Positions 48,037-58,246 of a stretch of 64,000 nt of DNA are shown here, in pieces. Below the pieces are notes generated by a model, which did not search any database, was not told the DNA's origin, and saw nothing but the letters and a program-made list of their open reading frames with translations. How positions within the stretch are numbered: the first letter of the stretch is position 1; each line of letters starts with the position of its first letter. The position numbers and the translations under genes are program-made. Origin of the DNA: Neorhizobium sp. NCHU2750 (GTDB lineage: Bacteria; Pseudomonadota; Alphaproteobacteria; Rhizobiales; Rhizobiaceae); contig NZ_CP030831.1 in the NCBI RefSeq assembly GCF_003597675.1, positions 158,465 through 222,464 on the forward strand, read 5' to 3'.

Positions 48037-50058
48037 ATGGCAAATGAAGAGTTCACCAGACACTATGCGTGGCCCGCTCCTGTGGCTTCGAATGATGAAG
48101 GGCGTGGGACCGCGCGGATCCCCATCCAGGCACAATCAATCGTTGCTGGAGAAGACGGTCGGGACACTTCGGTCCCAACGGCTTTGTCGCGACCGCCAAT
48201 TGAAGATATGCCGCACGGCGTCCAAGAAACATCGGCGAGTGGCGGACGACTGGGAGCGGCCCGTCTGCGGGATCCCGTAATCCCGCCAGGAATATCCGAA
48301 GCCCGCACGGACCTATCCGCAATTTTGCGGAAAAAAAGCGGTTCTTTCCGCACCGGTATGCAGTATCTGCGTGAGCTTGAACGGGAAAATCTTGATAAAC
48401 AAGACAGGGAAGCCAGTGCGTTGCCAGATTTAAGTGCAAGGGGCATAAAGCGACCGCGCGAAATTGAGTATCCCGGCAATGCAAGCGGATTAACCATAAA
48501 GAGGCAAGTCGGCTTAGGCATAGAGATCAATACTATCTCGGCATCTTCTCCCGTGAACCGGGCCGCGCATTCGTCGAACTGGCAAGGCGCGCCGGAACAG
48601 GGCGTGTACAATGTTCAGCCATCGGCAGATAGAGCACAGAAATCTGCGCAGGAAAGTTCGACGTTTCCCGATGGCACTCCTGTTTCCGCTCTCTATTCAG
48701 GCCCACTCGCAGAATGGTTCGAGAGGGATACTGGCAGCGAGACGACCAGGAATTCAGGCAACACCATTTCGTCACCGCTCCGAGGGCTGGAGGAGTTCGG
48801 CGATTCCGCGGACAGCCGGTATCTTGGGCGCGAAGCTCAGAGTCTTTCAGTTACCGTAACAACGCCTAATTCGAATGCTGAGGCAAGTTCTCATAGCGCA
48901 CACACTGAAACTCTCGACGATGTCAGCAGTGACCACTCGAGCGAACAGGGGAGGGGTCCCCTTGGCGCCGCAATCCTTGGATCCCATCATGACCTTTCAC
49001 CGCGTGCACAGAAGTTATCACAAACAAACCGCGATTCCCCTGAACTGACCGACGCCGAACTGGCAAAAGTCGATGCGGTGTTCGAATCTCTCTCCAAGGG
49101 GCCCCCGGCCGGGGAGTGCGCCGCACCGGACTTTCGTGAGCGCGGACCAGGCGGCGCTTTCCAGAAAGAAGGCGTGTCCGACAGGGCGAACGGGGTGCCC
49201 ACTAACTGGGAGGTACCTTTTGGTCGCGGTGGCGGGCATTCACCGCAAGCGCTGAGGTCCTCAGGAGTGGAGCTCGATGACTTCCCTGATTTCACCGAGG
49301 CCGAACTGGCAAAAATCGACGCACTAGTCGAATCTCACTCCAACAGATCTTTATCAGTGCGAAATATAGTACCAGATTTGCGCGGAGCGGGAGCAGACAA
49401 CGTCTTCCGGAAAGAAGGCGTTGTCGAACGCGCGGAGAAGATGCCGATCGATAGTGTGAGTCTTACCAGACTGAATGGCGAGCGTTCACGTTCACTGAAG
49501 ACATCGCAAGCAAGCCTTGAGGATTTCCCCGATCTAACCGATGCCGATCTGGCCCATATCGAAGAGTCGGAGCGGATCGCAAGAACTGCTGTTGAAAAGG
49601 GGAAGCAAAAAATCTCGACCGAAGCCGATACGCGGTTTGATTTGGGCAACTCTTCTGCACCCCGGGTTAGCCCTCGATCGGTTACCCCGTTGGTTCCCAA
49701 TGCCAATCAGCCGATTACATCGTGGTTCTACGAGGCACAAAAGACTTGTGACAAATTGGTAGAGAACACTTACGTGAAGCCGGCCGTTGACAGTTCTAGG
49801 GCGCGAAATGACGTCGAAAACACCGCTGCCAGGCTTGGTGACCCTGCTCCTGCTTTGGGGCATGACAATCTTGGTAGAACTCACGCGTTTACGCCCGTTC
49901 GCGACGTGATGTCTAGACCCAGCGCGGACCGACAACTGGCTAGTCATGCGGCAGAACATTCGGCAATAGACGACATTTGGAAACGGGATGACCGTGATCG
50001 CAGGACACACCCTTATAGAGGATTGGATTCGCGTTCACGTGAAGGTTACGGGCGGTAA
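48037..50058 (+). CDS. virD3: VirD3, long nopaline-type form with internal repeats
   Basis: 673 residues from ATG at 48037 (GTG one codon earlier also possible). The product is hydrophilic, without membrane spans. Three copies of an acidic motif lie 81-82 residues apart: [36 protein letters not shown] and [17 protein letters not shown] (about 49040, 49290 and 49530). The C-terminus is arginine-rich and spaced ([20 protein letters not shown]), much like known VirB/D4 substrates. Function is unknown, and the gene is dispensable in octopine strains where it is short and variable. It follows virD2 closely. Confidence 0.85.
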   Translation: MANEEFTRHYAWPAPVASNDEGRGTARIPIQAQSIVAGEDGRDTSVPTALSRPPIEDMPHGVQETSASGGRLGAARLRDPVIPPGISEARTDLSAILRKKSGSFRTGMQYLRELERENLDKQDREASALPDLSARGIKRPREIEYPGNASGLTIKRQVGLGIEINTISASSPVNRAAHSSNWQGAPEQGVYNVQPSADRAQKSAQESSTFPDGTPVSALYSGPLAEWFERDTGSETTRNSGNTISSPLRGLEEFGDSADSRYLGREAQSLSVTVTTPNSNAEASSHSAHTETLDDVSSDHSSEQGRGPLGAAILGSHHDLSPRAQKLSQTNRDSPELTDAELAKVDAVFESLSKGPPAGECAAPDFRERGPGGAFQKEGVSDRANGVPTNWEVPFGRGGGHSPQALRSSGVELDDFPDFTEAELAKIDALVESHSNRSLSVRNIVPDLRGAGADNVFRKEGVVERAEKMPIDSVSLTRLNGERSRSLKTSQASLEDFPDLTDADLAHIEESERIARTAVEKGKQKISTEADTRFDLGNSSAPRVSPRSVTPLVPNANQPITSWFYEAQKTCDKLVENTYVKPAVDSSRARNDVENTAARLGDPAPALGHDNLGRTHAFTPVRDVMSRPSADRQLASHAAEHSAIDDIWKRDDRDRRTHPYRGLDSRSREGYGR

Positions 50059-50131
50059 AGGCTGTGTTGTTCGCAGCAACACCCAAATCAAAAGCCCAAT
50101 TTGCGATCGATCGAAGAATCTCGGTGAAGTG

Positions 50132-52138
50132 ATGAATTCGAGCAAGACTACGCCCCAGCGTTTAGCTGTCAGCATCGTATGTTCGCTGGCAGCCGGTTTT
50201 TGCGCGGCAAGTCTCTATGTAACATTTCGCCATGGTTTCAATGGCGAAGCGATGATGACGTTTAGCGTCTTCGCCTTTTGGTACGAGACCCCGCTCTATA
50301 TGGGTCATGCGACCCCCGTCTTCTATTGCGGTTTAGCCATTGTCGTCTCGACGTCTATTGTTGTGCTGTTAAGCCAACTTATCATATCGTTTCGCAATCA
50401 CGAGCATCATGGCACGGCTCGTTGGGCGGGATTTGGCGAAATGCGGCACGCCGGTTACCTGCAGCGCTATAATCGTATCAAGGGGCCGATCTTTGGAAAG
50501 ACGTGTGGCCCTCGTTGGTTCGGCAGTTATCTGACCAATGGCGAACAGCCTCACAGTCTTGTTGTCGCGCCAACGCGCGCCGGCAAAGGCGTTGGCGTCG
50601 TTATTCCGACGCTCCTAACCTTCAAGGGTTCGGTGATAGCCCTCGACGTCAAAGGCGAGCTTTTTGAGCTGACTTCCAGAGCACGCAAAGCGGGCGGCGA
50701 CGCCGTTTTCAAGTTCTCACCTCTGGATCCAGAGCGACGGACTCATTGTTACAATCCCGTCCTCGATATTGCAGCTTTACCGCTCGAGCGGCAGTTTACC
50801 GAGACGCGCCGCCTCGCCGCAAACCTCATCACGGCCAAAGGCAAGGGAGCGGAAGGCTTTATCGACGGCGCGCGGGACCTTTTCGTTGCGGGCATCCTTA
50901 CCTGTATTGAGCGCGGTACGCCAACAATTGGTGCGGTCTACGACTTATTTGCTCAACCTGGAGAGAAGTACAAACTTTTTGCGCACCTCGCGGAAGAAAG
51001 CCGAAATAAAGAGGCTCAGCGTATTTTCGACAATATGGCGGGTAACGACACGAAAATTTTGACTTCTTATACATCAGTGCTCGGCGACGGCGGACTTAAC
51101 CTGTGGGCTGATCCATTGGTTAAAGCAGCGACAAGTCGATCAGATTTTTCCGTCTATGATCTGCGTCGGAAGAGGACCTGCGTCTATCTTTGCGTCAGTC
51201 CCAACGACCTCGAGGTCGTGGCGCCATTGATGCGCCTCCTTTTTCAGCAGGTCGTGTCAATTCTGCAGCGATCACTGCCAGGTAAAGATGAGCGGCATGA
51301 AGTTTTGTTTCTCCTTGACGAATTTAAACACCTGGGGAAGCTTGAGGCAATCGAGACCGCGATTACAACCATCGCCGGTTACAAAGGCCGCTTCATGTTT
51401 ATTATTCAGAGTCTCTCGGCCTTGACGGGCACCTACGATGACGCGGGCAAACAAAACTTTCTCAGTAACACTGGCGTGCAAGTATTTATGGCCACGGCCG
51501 ACGACGAAACACCGACCTATATCTCAAAAGCTATCGGCGACTATACGTTCAAGGCGCGTTCGACCTCATACAGTCAAGCCCGAATGTTCGATCATAACAT
51601 CCAGATTTCCGATCAGGGGGCACCGCTTTTGCGCCCCGAACAAGTGCGCTTGCTTGACGATAACAATGAAATCGTCCTTATTAAAGGGCATCCGCCTCTC
51701 AAACTACGAAAGGTGCGATATTATTCCGATCGTATGCTGAGGCGCCTTTTCGAATGCCAAATTGGCGCCCTCCCTGAGCCCGCATCTTTGATGCTTTCGG
51801 AAGGTGTCCATCGGGATGGGCAAGACCTCAGTCAACATGCCGCCGTCACGGAGGCGCAGGGCTTAGGTGACATCGATTCGATACCTAATAATATGGAAGC
51901 CGCTACACCGCAAAACAGTGAAATGGATGACGAGCAGGACAGCCTCCCAACTGGAATTGACGTCCCCCAGGGCCTTATTGAAAGCGATGAGGTGAAAGAA
52001 GACGCCGGTGGCGTGGTGCCAGATTTCGGTGTTTCAGCTGAAATGGCTCCAGCTATGATTGCACAACAGCAGCTGCTGGAGCAGATCATTGCGCTTCAGC
52101 AACGATATGGACCCGCGTCCTCGCACTCGGTGAAATGA
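50132..52138 (+). CDS. virD4: VirD4, coupling protein
   Basis: 668 residues from MNSSKTTPQRLAVSIVCSLA at 50132. Two N-terminal membrane spans flank a short periplasmic loop. Walker A is APTRAGKGV with Lys152, and Walker B lies at EVLFLLDEFKHLG. It is a TraG/VirD4 hexamer that receives the VirD2-T-strand and the effectors and passes them to VirB11 and the channel. The frame is open 48 codons upstream, inside the end of virD3, but that start lacks the family N-terminus. Confidence 0.96.
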   Translation: MNSSKTTPQRLAVSIVCSLAAGFCAASLYVTFRHGFNGEAMMTFSVFAFWYETPLYMGHATPVFYCGLAIVVSTSIVVLLSQLIISFRNHEHHGTARWAGFGEMRHAGYLQRYNRIKGPIFGKTCGPRWFGSYLTNGEQPHSLVVAPTRAGKGVGVVIPTLLTFKGSVIALDVKGELFELTSRARKAGGDAVFKFSPLDPERRTHCYNPVLDIAALPLERQFTETRRLAANLITAKGKGAEGFIDGARDLFVAGILTCIERGTPTIGAVYDLFAQPGEKYKLFAHLAEESRNKEAQRIFDNMAGNDTKILTSYTSVLGDGGLNLWADPLVKAATSRSDFSVYDLRRKRTCVYLCVSPNDLEVVAPLMRLLFQQVVSILQRSLPGKDERHEVLFLLDEFKHLGKLEAIETAITTIAGYKGRFMFIIQSLSALTGTYDDAGKQNFLSNTGVQVFMATADDETPTYISKAIGDYTFKARSTSYSQARMFDHNIQISDQGAPLLRPEQVRLLDDNNEIVLIKGHPPLKLRKVRYYSDRMLRRLFECQIGALPEPASLMLSEGVHRDGQDLSQHAAVTEAQGLGDIDSIPNNMEAATPQNSEMDDEQDSLPTGIDVPQGLIESDEVKEDAGGVVPDFGVSAEMAPAMIAQQQLLEQIIALQQRYGPASSHSVK

Positions 52139-52249
52139 CTTCAAGCTGCCTTTCACATTGGAATCATTCGATGCGGGGCGTCGTCAGATATTCCGGTTGT
52201 ATCGAATGCGGAGCTAGACCCCGAGGTTGCCGATTAAGCAGATATCGCC

Positions 52250-54775
52250 ATGAGACCGTCAGGAAACCCAAACGTCGATCTTAGCGGTTCGACTGCATCG
52301 CTTGCCGAAGTTCCCGCCGGAGCTACCCCTGTCCTTAATCTAATCGAGCCCAGGAACCGTCCGGCTGACGACTCGCTTGAGGGCCAAACCGATCGCGGCG
52401 AGCATCCATCTGCATCATTTGACTATGATGGCATGAAGCTTGGCGCCGCGGAGCGTGAAGCATACGAGAACTGGTGTCCATCGAACCGGCCTACATGGAA
52501 AGATCTGGTACTCAGGGCGCGCCTTGATGCAATCGACAGTTCCGCTTGGCTCCCCGATTTGGGCGAGGAGTCGCCTTTGATCTTCAGATATGAAGGGATT
52601 CCGCTGGGTGAGGGGGAACGGCAAGCCTACAAAGAATGGCAAGAGGACGCTCAGCCCACATGGGAAGACCTCGTTGTCAACGCACGAATGGCGGAACCTG
52701 ATCCTTGTGCTGACATCGCAGACGAGCACAACTCCCTCAAAGAAGGCGAGGAGTTTCGGTCTGAAGCGTCGAAACGCAAGCGGAAAAAACCGATCGACCA
52801 GGACGAGAATTCTTCTACATCGTTTTACCATGACGGGATGAGGCTCGGAGAACCCGAGCGCGAGGCATATGATAACTGGGGCAACGCGGAGCCGCCCACG
52901 TGGAAAGACCTGGTACTTAAGGCGCGCCTTGATGCAATTGACAGCTCCGCCTGGCTCTTTGCTTCAGAAGGGTCTTCCTCGACTTTTGAGTATGAGGGAA
53001 TTCCACTGGGTGAGGGGGAACGGCAAGCCTACAAAGAATGGCAAGAGGACGCTCAGCCCACGTGGGAGGACCTCGTCGTTAATGCACGCATGGCAGAACT
53101 CGACCATTCTTCTTGGATTACAGACGAGCACAATTCCCTTGAAGAAAACTTAGAGTTTGGGCCCGATGCAAGACAGGCCAGCCTGAAGGACTCGACCGAC
53201 CAGCGGAAGAGTTCTTCCGCGTCATTTATCTATGATGGAATGAAGCTCGGGGAACCCGAGCATGCTGCATACGAGAACTGGAGCAAACCGGAACGACCGT
53301 CATGGGAAGCCCTCATCCTAGATGCGCGCCAGGCTTCCATAGCAAGCTCTTCGGTTTCGAATTCGTTACTTGCAAAGACATCCTCGCCAGTCTTTCTATA
53401 CGAGGGAATGTCGCTAGGGGATGCGGAACGTCAAGCGTATGGAAGGTGGAGGCAGCCTGCCCAACCGCGATGGCAAAATCTTGTGGTGAACGCGCGCCTT
53501 GCGGATCTTGATCCGTTGGCCTGGATTCCCGATGAACATGATCCGTTTGCGGAAGCCGAGGCGCTTAGCCCCACTTCGCAATCGAGTGGCGCCAACAAGT
53601 CCAACCGCGCTTTGGGTAATCAATCAGATTCAGGCCGGCCCGCCTTCGCATATCTGGCAGCACAAGAGGCGAGTCACCTGCAATCACCGGCATGCTCACA
53701 ATTGGAAACGAGGCGTGCATTAAATTTCGGGTCGCCTGGACCGGATGCAAATCCAACGGAAAGCATCGCCAAATGTAATCGTTTGGATGGCGTCAGTAAA
53801 ATTAAGCGATTAGGCACCAAAGGCCGCCGGGCAGTAAACGCGACTATTCACGGCGGCAAGTTCGGTGCGCAAGGACTGTTGTCCGAAGATTGCGGACAAG
53901 CGGCTGAGCCCTCTCCGTCGGAACAAACTACTCGGCCGCGAACCGATAATATTGGTACCTATGCAAGCCGGAAAAACGAACGAGCTCGGCTGGCTACAGA
54001 GACCGGGAAATACGAATCGGAGCACATTTTCGGATTTAAGGTCGTCCACGATACTTTGCGGGCGACCAAAGAAGGCCGTCGTCTCGAAAGGCCAATGCCG
54101 GCATACCTCGAATACAAGGAGCTTCATCGGCAACACGTAGGGACAGGAAGAGGACGGACTGGACTGGTCGGGCGCGGATGGCCGGATGATGCGAGCTATC
54201 GCGCAGATCAAAGGGCAACCCTGTCGGACCCTGTTGCGTCCGCGGAAGGTGCAACAGCTTCAAATGGGTACCAGTTGAACCAGCTGGGCTACGCGCACCA
54301 GCTCGCCACCCATGGTCTCCAAAGTGAAACGCCCGATGGGGTTACCATGCCAATTCAAGTTGCGACAATTAGCTACAACTATACAGTGAGCCGTGATCCG
54401 GTCCTTTCACCACCCAGCAAAGAACAAGCGCCCCCATTGCTACACCTTGGGCCTCGTGGGCAAACGGAAGCTGTGCTTGCCCGCGAGACCGCATTGACCG
54501 GAAAATGGCCAACTCTCGAGCGTGAGTGTCAAGTGTATCAGCGGTTTTTGGCCCTGTACGACGTAAAGAAGGATCTGGACGCCAAACAACTTGGTGTACG
54601 GCAGAAAAAGCAGGCACTCGTTGCGGCGTTGAACCGGACCGCCGGCTTAATTGGCGCGTCACCTTTGGAAGCTCAATCGTCGACCGCTGAGGTTGAATAT
54701 ACTACCGACGAGCCCGATGAACGACGGGTTTATGATCCGCGCGATCGAGGCAGAGACAAAGCGTTCAATCGCTGA
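52250..54775 (+). CDS. virD5: VirD5, translocated effector with tandem repeats
   Basis: 841 residues. Residues ~56-455 consist of three units of about 134 residues, each with two related ~50-residue repeats: one type has DGMKLGEPEREAYENW, the other EGIPLGEGERQAYKEW, each followed by PTWxDLVxxAR. The C-terminal third is basic and ends ERRVYDPRDRGRDKAFNR, a likely secretion signal. VirD5 acts in the plant nucleus and at kinetochores and protects VirF from degradation. Last gene of the virD operon, 111 bp after virD4. Confidence 0.93.
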   Translation: MRPSGNPNVDLSGSTASLAEVPAGATPVLNLIEPRNRPADDSLEGQTDRGEHPSASFDYDGMKLGAAEREAYENWCPSNRPTWKDLVLRARLDAIDSSAWLPDLGEESPLIFRYEGIPLGEGERQAYKEWQEDAQPTWEDLVVNARMAEPDPCADIADEHNSLKEGEEFRSEASKRKRKKPIDQDENSSTSFYHDGMRLGEPEREAYDNWGNAEPPTWKDLVLKARLDAIDSSAWLFASEGSSSTFEYEGIPLGEGERQAYKEWQEDAQPTWEDLVVNARMAELDHSSWITDEHNSLEENLEFGPDARQASLKDSTDQRKSSSASFIYDGMKLGEPEHAAYENWSKPERPSWEALILDARQASIASSSVSNSLLAKTSSPVFLYEGMSLGDAERQAYGRWRQPAQPRWQNLVVNARLADLDPLAWIPDEHDPFAEAEALSPTSQSSGANKSNRALGNQSDSGRPAFAYLAAQEASHLQSPACSQLETRRALNFGSPGPDANPTESIAKCNRLDGVSKIKRLGTKGRRAVNATIHGGKFGAQGLLSEDCGQAAEPSPSEQTTRPRTDNIGTYASRKNERARLATETGKYESEHIFGFKVVHDTLRATKEGRRLERPMPAYLEYKELHRQHVGTGRGRTGLVGRGWPDDASYRADQRATLSDPVASAEGATASNGYQLNQLGYAHQLATHGLQSETPDGVTMPIQVATISYNYTVSRDPVLSPPSKEQAPPLLHLGPRGQTEAVLARETALTGKWPTLERECQVYQRFLALYDVKKDLDAKQLGVRQKKQALVAALNRTAGLIGASPLEAQSSTAEVEYTTDEPDERRVYDPRDRGRDKAFNR
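52417..53622 (+). repeat. Three 402-bp tandem repeat units in virD5
   Basis: Unit starts at about 52417, 52819 and 53221. Each encodes a DGM-type and an EGI/EGM-type sub-repeat. The B-type part of units 1 and 2 (52591-52695 and 52997-53097) is nearly identical at nucleotide level, including a shared stretch of over 60 bases, so that duplication is young or kept uniform by recombination. The third unit is more divergent. Confidence 0.8.
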
Positions 54776-54987
54776 CAAAGTCGCCTAGACAATGATTGTT
54801 ACGGCCTTCGCAATCGATTTCTTGACAGCAGTGCCATTCAACTTTTGATCCACCATCTGCTTGTCTCGTCCCTGGAAAATAATCGGCGGAGAAACGCTCG
54901 ACAGCTTCTATTGCCAAGCCCCGTGCGATCGATCGTAAGCGCACAATTCACCGCACCTATTCACAGAACAGCGAATGAAGGAGTCTG

Positions 54988-55013
54988 TGTCCACAAGGGA
55001 GACTGTGGACACA
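54988..55013. repeat. Hairpin before second IS66 tnpA remnant
   Basis: GTGTCCAC (54988-54995) and GTGGACAC (55006-55013) form an 8-bp stem directly before the tnpA ATG, the same arrangement as at 26212. Confidence 0.6.
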
Positions 55014-55014
55014 A

Positions 55015-55163
55015 TGACATTGGATATCTTGAATGGTTCAGGGGGTCTTCGGGCTGTGAAGGTTCTTCCCAACGGGAAGCGGCGTTTCGATCCGGTCGAG
55101 AAAGACCGGCTGATCGACGCTGCAATGAAGCCCGGGGTATCGGTTGAGCGAACGCGAACTTGA
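55015..55163 (+). pseudogene. IS66-family tnpA remnant
   Basis: 49 codons with the OrfA signature LPNGKRRFDPVEKDRLIDAA followed by MKPGVSV, then a break near 55140 where foreign sequence begins. It is related to, but clearly different from, the remnant at 26244 (shared RRFDPV-K-RL--A---PG). Confidence 0.6.
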
Positions 55164-55485
55164 CACTCAAAGATTACGCGCCGCGGAACGCGCCCTCGAT
55201 AAACAAGTCTGGCAGAATCCTCCCGTTAACCCCTCCCGGTCGCAACGAGGAGATGCCAATAGTCATCTTCGAAACGAACGCGATGAGCGGCTAGAGTCGG
55301 AGATGACGATCGCGCATCAAGCCGCTTCCGTCTCCGTTGGCGAGGATCGCCAAGCTCTTGATGCCGCTCGATCGACCTTGAATGAACTGCACAATTCGCC
55401 ATCGTCGGATGATAGGGCAAACTTGAGTTCGCCGAGAGCCGAAATTTGCGACCGTACAACGTATCCGCCGTCTCCATCCCATTGA
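55144..55485 (+). CDS. Unidentified ORF after an IS66 breakpoint
   Basis: About 113 codons open from TTG at 55144. The product is hydrophilic and helical (LSERELDTQRLRAAERALDK, later VGEDRQALDAARSTLNELHN). No start with a ribosome site exists, because the IS66 fragment runs straight into it. It is probably the 3' remnant of a gene whose beginning was lost. I recognise no family. Confidence 0.3.
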   Translation: MSERELDTQRLRAAERALDKQVWQNPPVNPSRSQRGDANSHLRNERDERLESEMTIAHQAASVSVGEDRQALDAARSTLNELHNSPSSDDRANLSSPRAEICDRTTYPPSPSH

Positions 55486-55550
55486 ATACGGATATTCCTG
55501 AGCATTGAGGTCCGTGCCAATACGTCTCCGGCAAGAGCTGGAGATTTGGC

Positions 55551-55646
55551 ATGGCGGATGATGAGGGATTTGCTGGGCGCTTTGAGATTGTCGAGGCGCG
55601 TCGAGGAATACTATCCCCCTCGACAAGCGAAGAGTCTGATCCGTAG
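55551..55646 (+). pseudogene. Short IS66-type OrfA start
   Basis: 31 codons reading MADDEGFAGRFEIVEARRGI, which resembles the N-terminus of another IS66 OrfA subgroup, then a stop. Little else of that element remains. Confidence 0.4.
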
Positions 55647-55811
55647 GGTCGAGGCCGTGCAGAACACCGTAAACGCTAACGGCGGGATCCCGAACGACCA
55701 GTCATTGTGGCATTCCGAAAGAATTACATTCACACGGCACCGGTTACTCGATCACTATCTCCTGCGGCCTTATTCGATAAAGTCGTGCTAACTCCGTGAC
55801 TTGGCAAGAAT

Positions 55812-55823
55812 TACATATGAAAC
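55812..55823 (+). promoter_or_regulatory. Candidate vir box, virE side
   Basis: TACATATGAAAC matches 10 of 12 positions of TNCAATTGNAAY, but lies about 480 bp before virE1. A weaker site (CTCAATTCTATT) lies at 55872-55883. Confidence 0.3.
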
Positions 55824-56203
55824 GCGATATTCGTTTAATGACGGAGGCTCGGATGGTAGATTCACCGAAGGCTCAATTCTATTAGGAGTCTTGATTGTGT
55901 CCGAAGAGTGACTGCCGCTGCAGCAGCCTAGAAAGCAATGCACGGTGATGATGTTGATCGGACGGCTTTCGTCCCGCGCAGGCTACCGGCTGAAGCCGCT
56001 TACGTCGATAGTCAAGTTGACCTGGCGGCAAACCGACAACCTCACTGTGTGACTTGTTTTGAGCGACTTTTGGTTCAAGAGAAAGATGAAAACCGTCGAC
56101 GATTGTGGGCTTCCGGCAAAGCATGCGCCACGTCTGAAGAGAGTTGTGCAGGAGGCCCTACACTCGCACCGGGCCATTCGGGGCCATGAAGATGGAGCAA
56201 ACC

Positions 56204-56215
56204 TTAATTTGCACC
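56204..56215 (+). promoter_or_regulatory. Candidate vir box, virE promoter
   Basis: TTAATTTGCACC matches 9 of 12 positions and lies about 90 bp before virE1, a suitable distance. virE is strongly induced by VirG, so a box is expected close by. Confidence 0.3.
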
Positions 56216-56304
56216 GATAATTTTCCGTTCGATGGATTTGGGCTGGGCAGGATCGGAGCGGAAGGCACTAGGAAAATCGTAATTTCTGTAGGAGAAACAA
56301 TGAT

Positions 56305-56496
56305 ATGGTGATCATCAAGCTAAATGCGAATAAAAACATGCCTGTCTTGGCGGTTGAGAAGCCGCAAGAAATTCACAAAGAGGAGTTGAGCGACCATCAC
56401 CAGTCAAATGGCTTTACGAGTTTGGATCTCGAAATGATTGAACTGGAGAATTTTGTCCTTCACTGCCCGCTCCCCGAAGAAAACCTAGCCGGCTAA
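56305..56496 (+). CDS. virE1: VirE1, VirE2 secretion chaperone
   Basis: 63 residues, small and acidic (KEELSDHHQSNGFTSLDLEM, then IELENFVLHCPLPEENLAG). VirE1 binds VirE2 in the bacterium, keeps it from binding DNA or clumping and helps its export, but is not itself transferred. The start at 56305 follows TAGGAGAAACA. virE2 begins 13 bp after its stop. Confidence 0.95.
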   Translation: MVIIKLNANKNMPVLAVEKPQEIHKEELSDHHQSNGFTSLDLEMIELENFVLHCPLPEENLAG

Positions 56497-56509
56497 AAGG
56501 AGTTAGACG

Positions 56510-58180
56510 ATGGATCCAAAGGCCGAAGGCAATGGTGAAAATATCACTGAGACCGCAGCAGGCAATGTCGAAACTTCTGATTTCGTGAATTTGAAGCGCC
56601 AGAAGAGGGAGGGCGTAAATTCCACCGGGATGTCCGAAATTGATATGACGGGTAGCCAAGAAACTCCCGAACACAACATGCACGGAAGCCCGACTCACAC
56701 GGATGATCTCGGCCCGCGGTTGGATGCGGACATGCTCGATTCTCAGTCAAGTCATGTTTCTAGCAGCGCTCAAGGCAATCGGTCTGAGGTTGAAAATGAG
56801 CTATCCAACTTATTCGCGAAGATGGCTTTACCAGGCCATGATCGGCGTACCGACGAGTATATTCTTGTGCGGCAAACCGGACAAGACAAGTTCGCAGGTA
56901 CTACTAAAGGTAACCTCGATCATCTGCCCACCAAGGCGGAATTCAATGCGAGCTGCCGGCTCTATAGGGATGGAGTCGGCAACTACTATCCCCCGCCCCT
57001 CGCATTCGAGAGGATCGATATCCCGGAGCAATTGGCTGCACAATTGCATAACCTGGAGCCAAGAGAACAGAGTAAACAGTGTTTTCAGTACAAGTTGGAA
57101 GTCTGGAATCGCGCTCACGCAGAGATGGGCATCACTGGCACCGACATCTTCTATCAAACAGACAAGAATATTAAGCTCGACCGAAATTATAAATTGAGGC
57201 CTGAGGATAGATATATACAAACAGAGAAATACGGGCGCAGAGAAATTCAAAAACGCTATGAGCACCAGTTTCAAGCTGGTTCACTGCTGCCGGATATCTT
57301 AATCAAGACCCCGCAAAATGATATACATTTCTCGTACAGGTTTGCGGGCGACGCTTACGCTAACAAGCGATTTGAGGAATTCGAACGCGCAATCAAAACT
57401 AAATACGGTAGCGATACCGAGATCAAGCTCAAATCCAAATCTGGGATTATGCATGACTCCAAATATTTGGAATCATGGGAGCGGGGCAGTGCGGATATCC
57501 GTTTCGCAGAGTTCGCCGGCGAGAATCGAGCTCACAACAAGCAGTTTCCGGCTGCGACTGTGAATATGGGAAGGCAGCCAGATGGCCAGGGAGGGATGAC
57601 TCGCGATCGCCATGTAAGCGTTGACTACCTATTGCAAAACCTACCCAACTCCCCTTGGACGCAAGCCTTGAAAGAGGGAAAGTTGTGGGATCGAGTTCAG
57701 GTCCTTGCTCGCGACGGAAACCGTTACATGTCACCTTCAAGACTGGAATATTCCGACCCCGAACACTTTACCCAACTGATGGATCAAGTTGGTCTGCCCG
57801 TGTCGATGGGTCGGCAAAGTCATGCGAATAGTGTCAAGTTTGAGCAGTTTGACAGACAGGCAGCGGTTATTGTTGCGGATGGCCCGAACTTACGTGAGGT
57901 TCCAGATTTGTCCCCGGAAAAGTTGCAACAACTGTCTCAAAAAGATGTCCTGATAGCGGATCGCAATGAAAAGGGGCAAAGAACCGGCACTTACACTAAT
58001 GTTGTGGAATATGAGCGCCTGATGATGAAATTACCGAGCGACGCAGCGCAGCTTCTCGCTGAACCGTCCGATAGATATTCACGTGCTTTTGTCCGGCCGG
58101 AGCCAGCATTGCCCCCCATCAGTGACAGCCGGCGGACTTATGAAAGCCGACCGCGCGGCCCAACCGTAAACAGTCTGTAG
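56510..58180 (+). CDS. virE2: VirE2, single-stranded-DNA-binding effector
   Basis: 556 residues, slightly longer than octopine VirE2 (533). It coats the T-strand in the plant, protects it and aids nuclear entry. The two-domain core is recognisable (GHDRRTDEYILVRQTGQDKF, LEPREQSKQCFQYKLEVWNR, QTEKYGRREIQKRYEHQFQ). The C-terminal arginine-rich end (SDSRRTYESRPRGPTVNSL) is the VirB/D4 transport signal. GGAGTTAGACG precedes the ATG. Confidence 0.96.
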   Translation: MDPKAEGNGENITETAAGNVETSDFVNLKRQKREGVNSTGMSEIDMTGSQETPEHNMHGSPTHTDDLGPRLDADMLDSQSSHVSSSAQGNRSEVENELSNLFAKMALPGHDRRTDEYILVRQTGQDKFAGTTKGNLDHLPTKAEFNASCRLYRDGVGNYYPPPLAFERIDIPEQLAAQLHNLEPREQSKQCFQYKLEVWNRAHAEMGITGTDIFYQTDKNIKLDRNYKLRPEDRYIQTEKYGRREIQKRYEHQFQAGSLLPDILIKTPQNDIHFSYRFAGDAYANKRFEEFERAIKTKYGSDTEIKLKSKSGIMHDSKYLESWERGSADIRFAEFAGENRAHNKQFPAATVNMGRQPDGQGGMTRDRHVSVDYLLQNLPNSPWTQALKEGKLWDRVQVLARDGNRYMSPSRLEYSDPEHFTQLMDQVGLPVSMGRQSHANSVKFEQFDRQAAVIVADGPNLREVPDLSPEKLQQLSQKDVLIADRNEKGQRTGTYTNVVEYERLMMKLPSDAAQLLAEPSDRYSRAFVRPEPALPPISDSRRTYESRPRGPTVNSL

Positions 58181-58246
58181 ATTTCCTGATACCGCGTCAG
58201 TGACGAAGCCCTTTAGTTCAAAATATGCATTTGAAAGGATTCAACA

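Larger units (their letters stand above)
54776..56304. other. virD5-virE1 intergenic region with IS66 scars
   Basis: About 1.5 kb, unusually long for this place. It holds two IS66-family tnpA remnants (55015 and 55551), an unidentified ORF (55144-55485) and two or three weak vir-box-like sites for virE. The last 400 bp before virE1 look non-coding. Confidence 0.5.
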
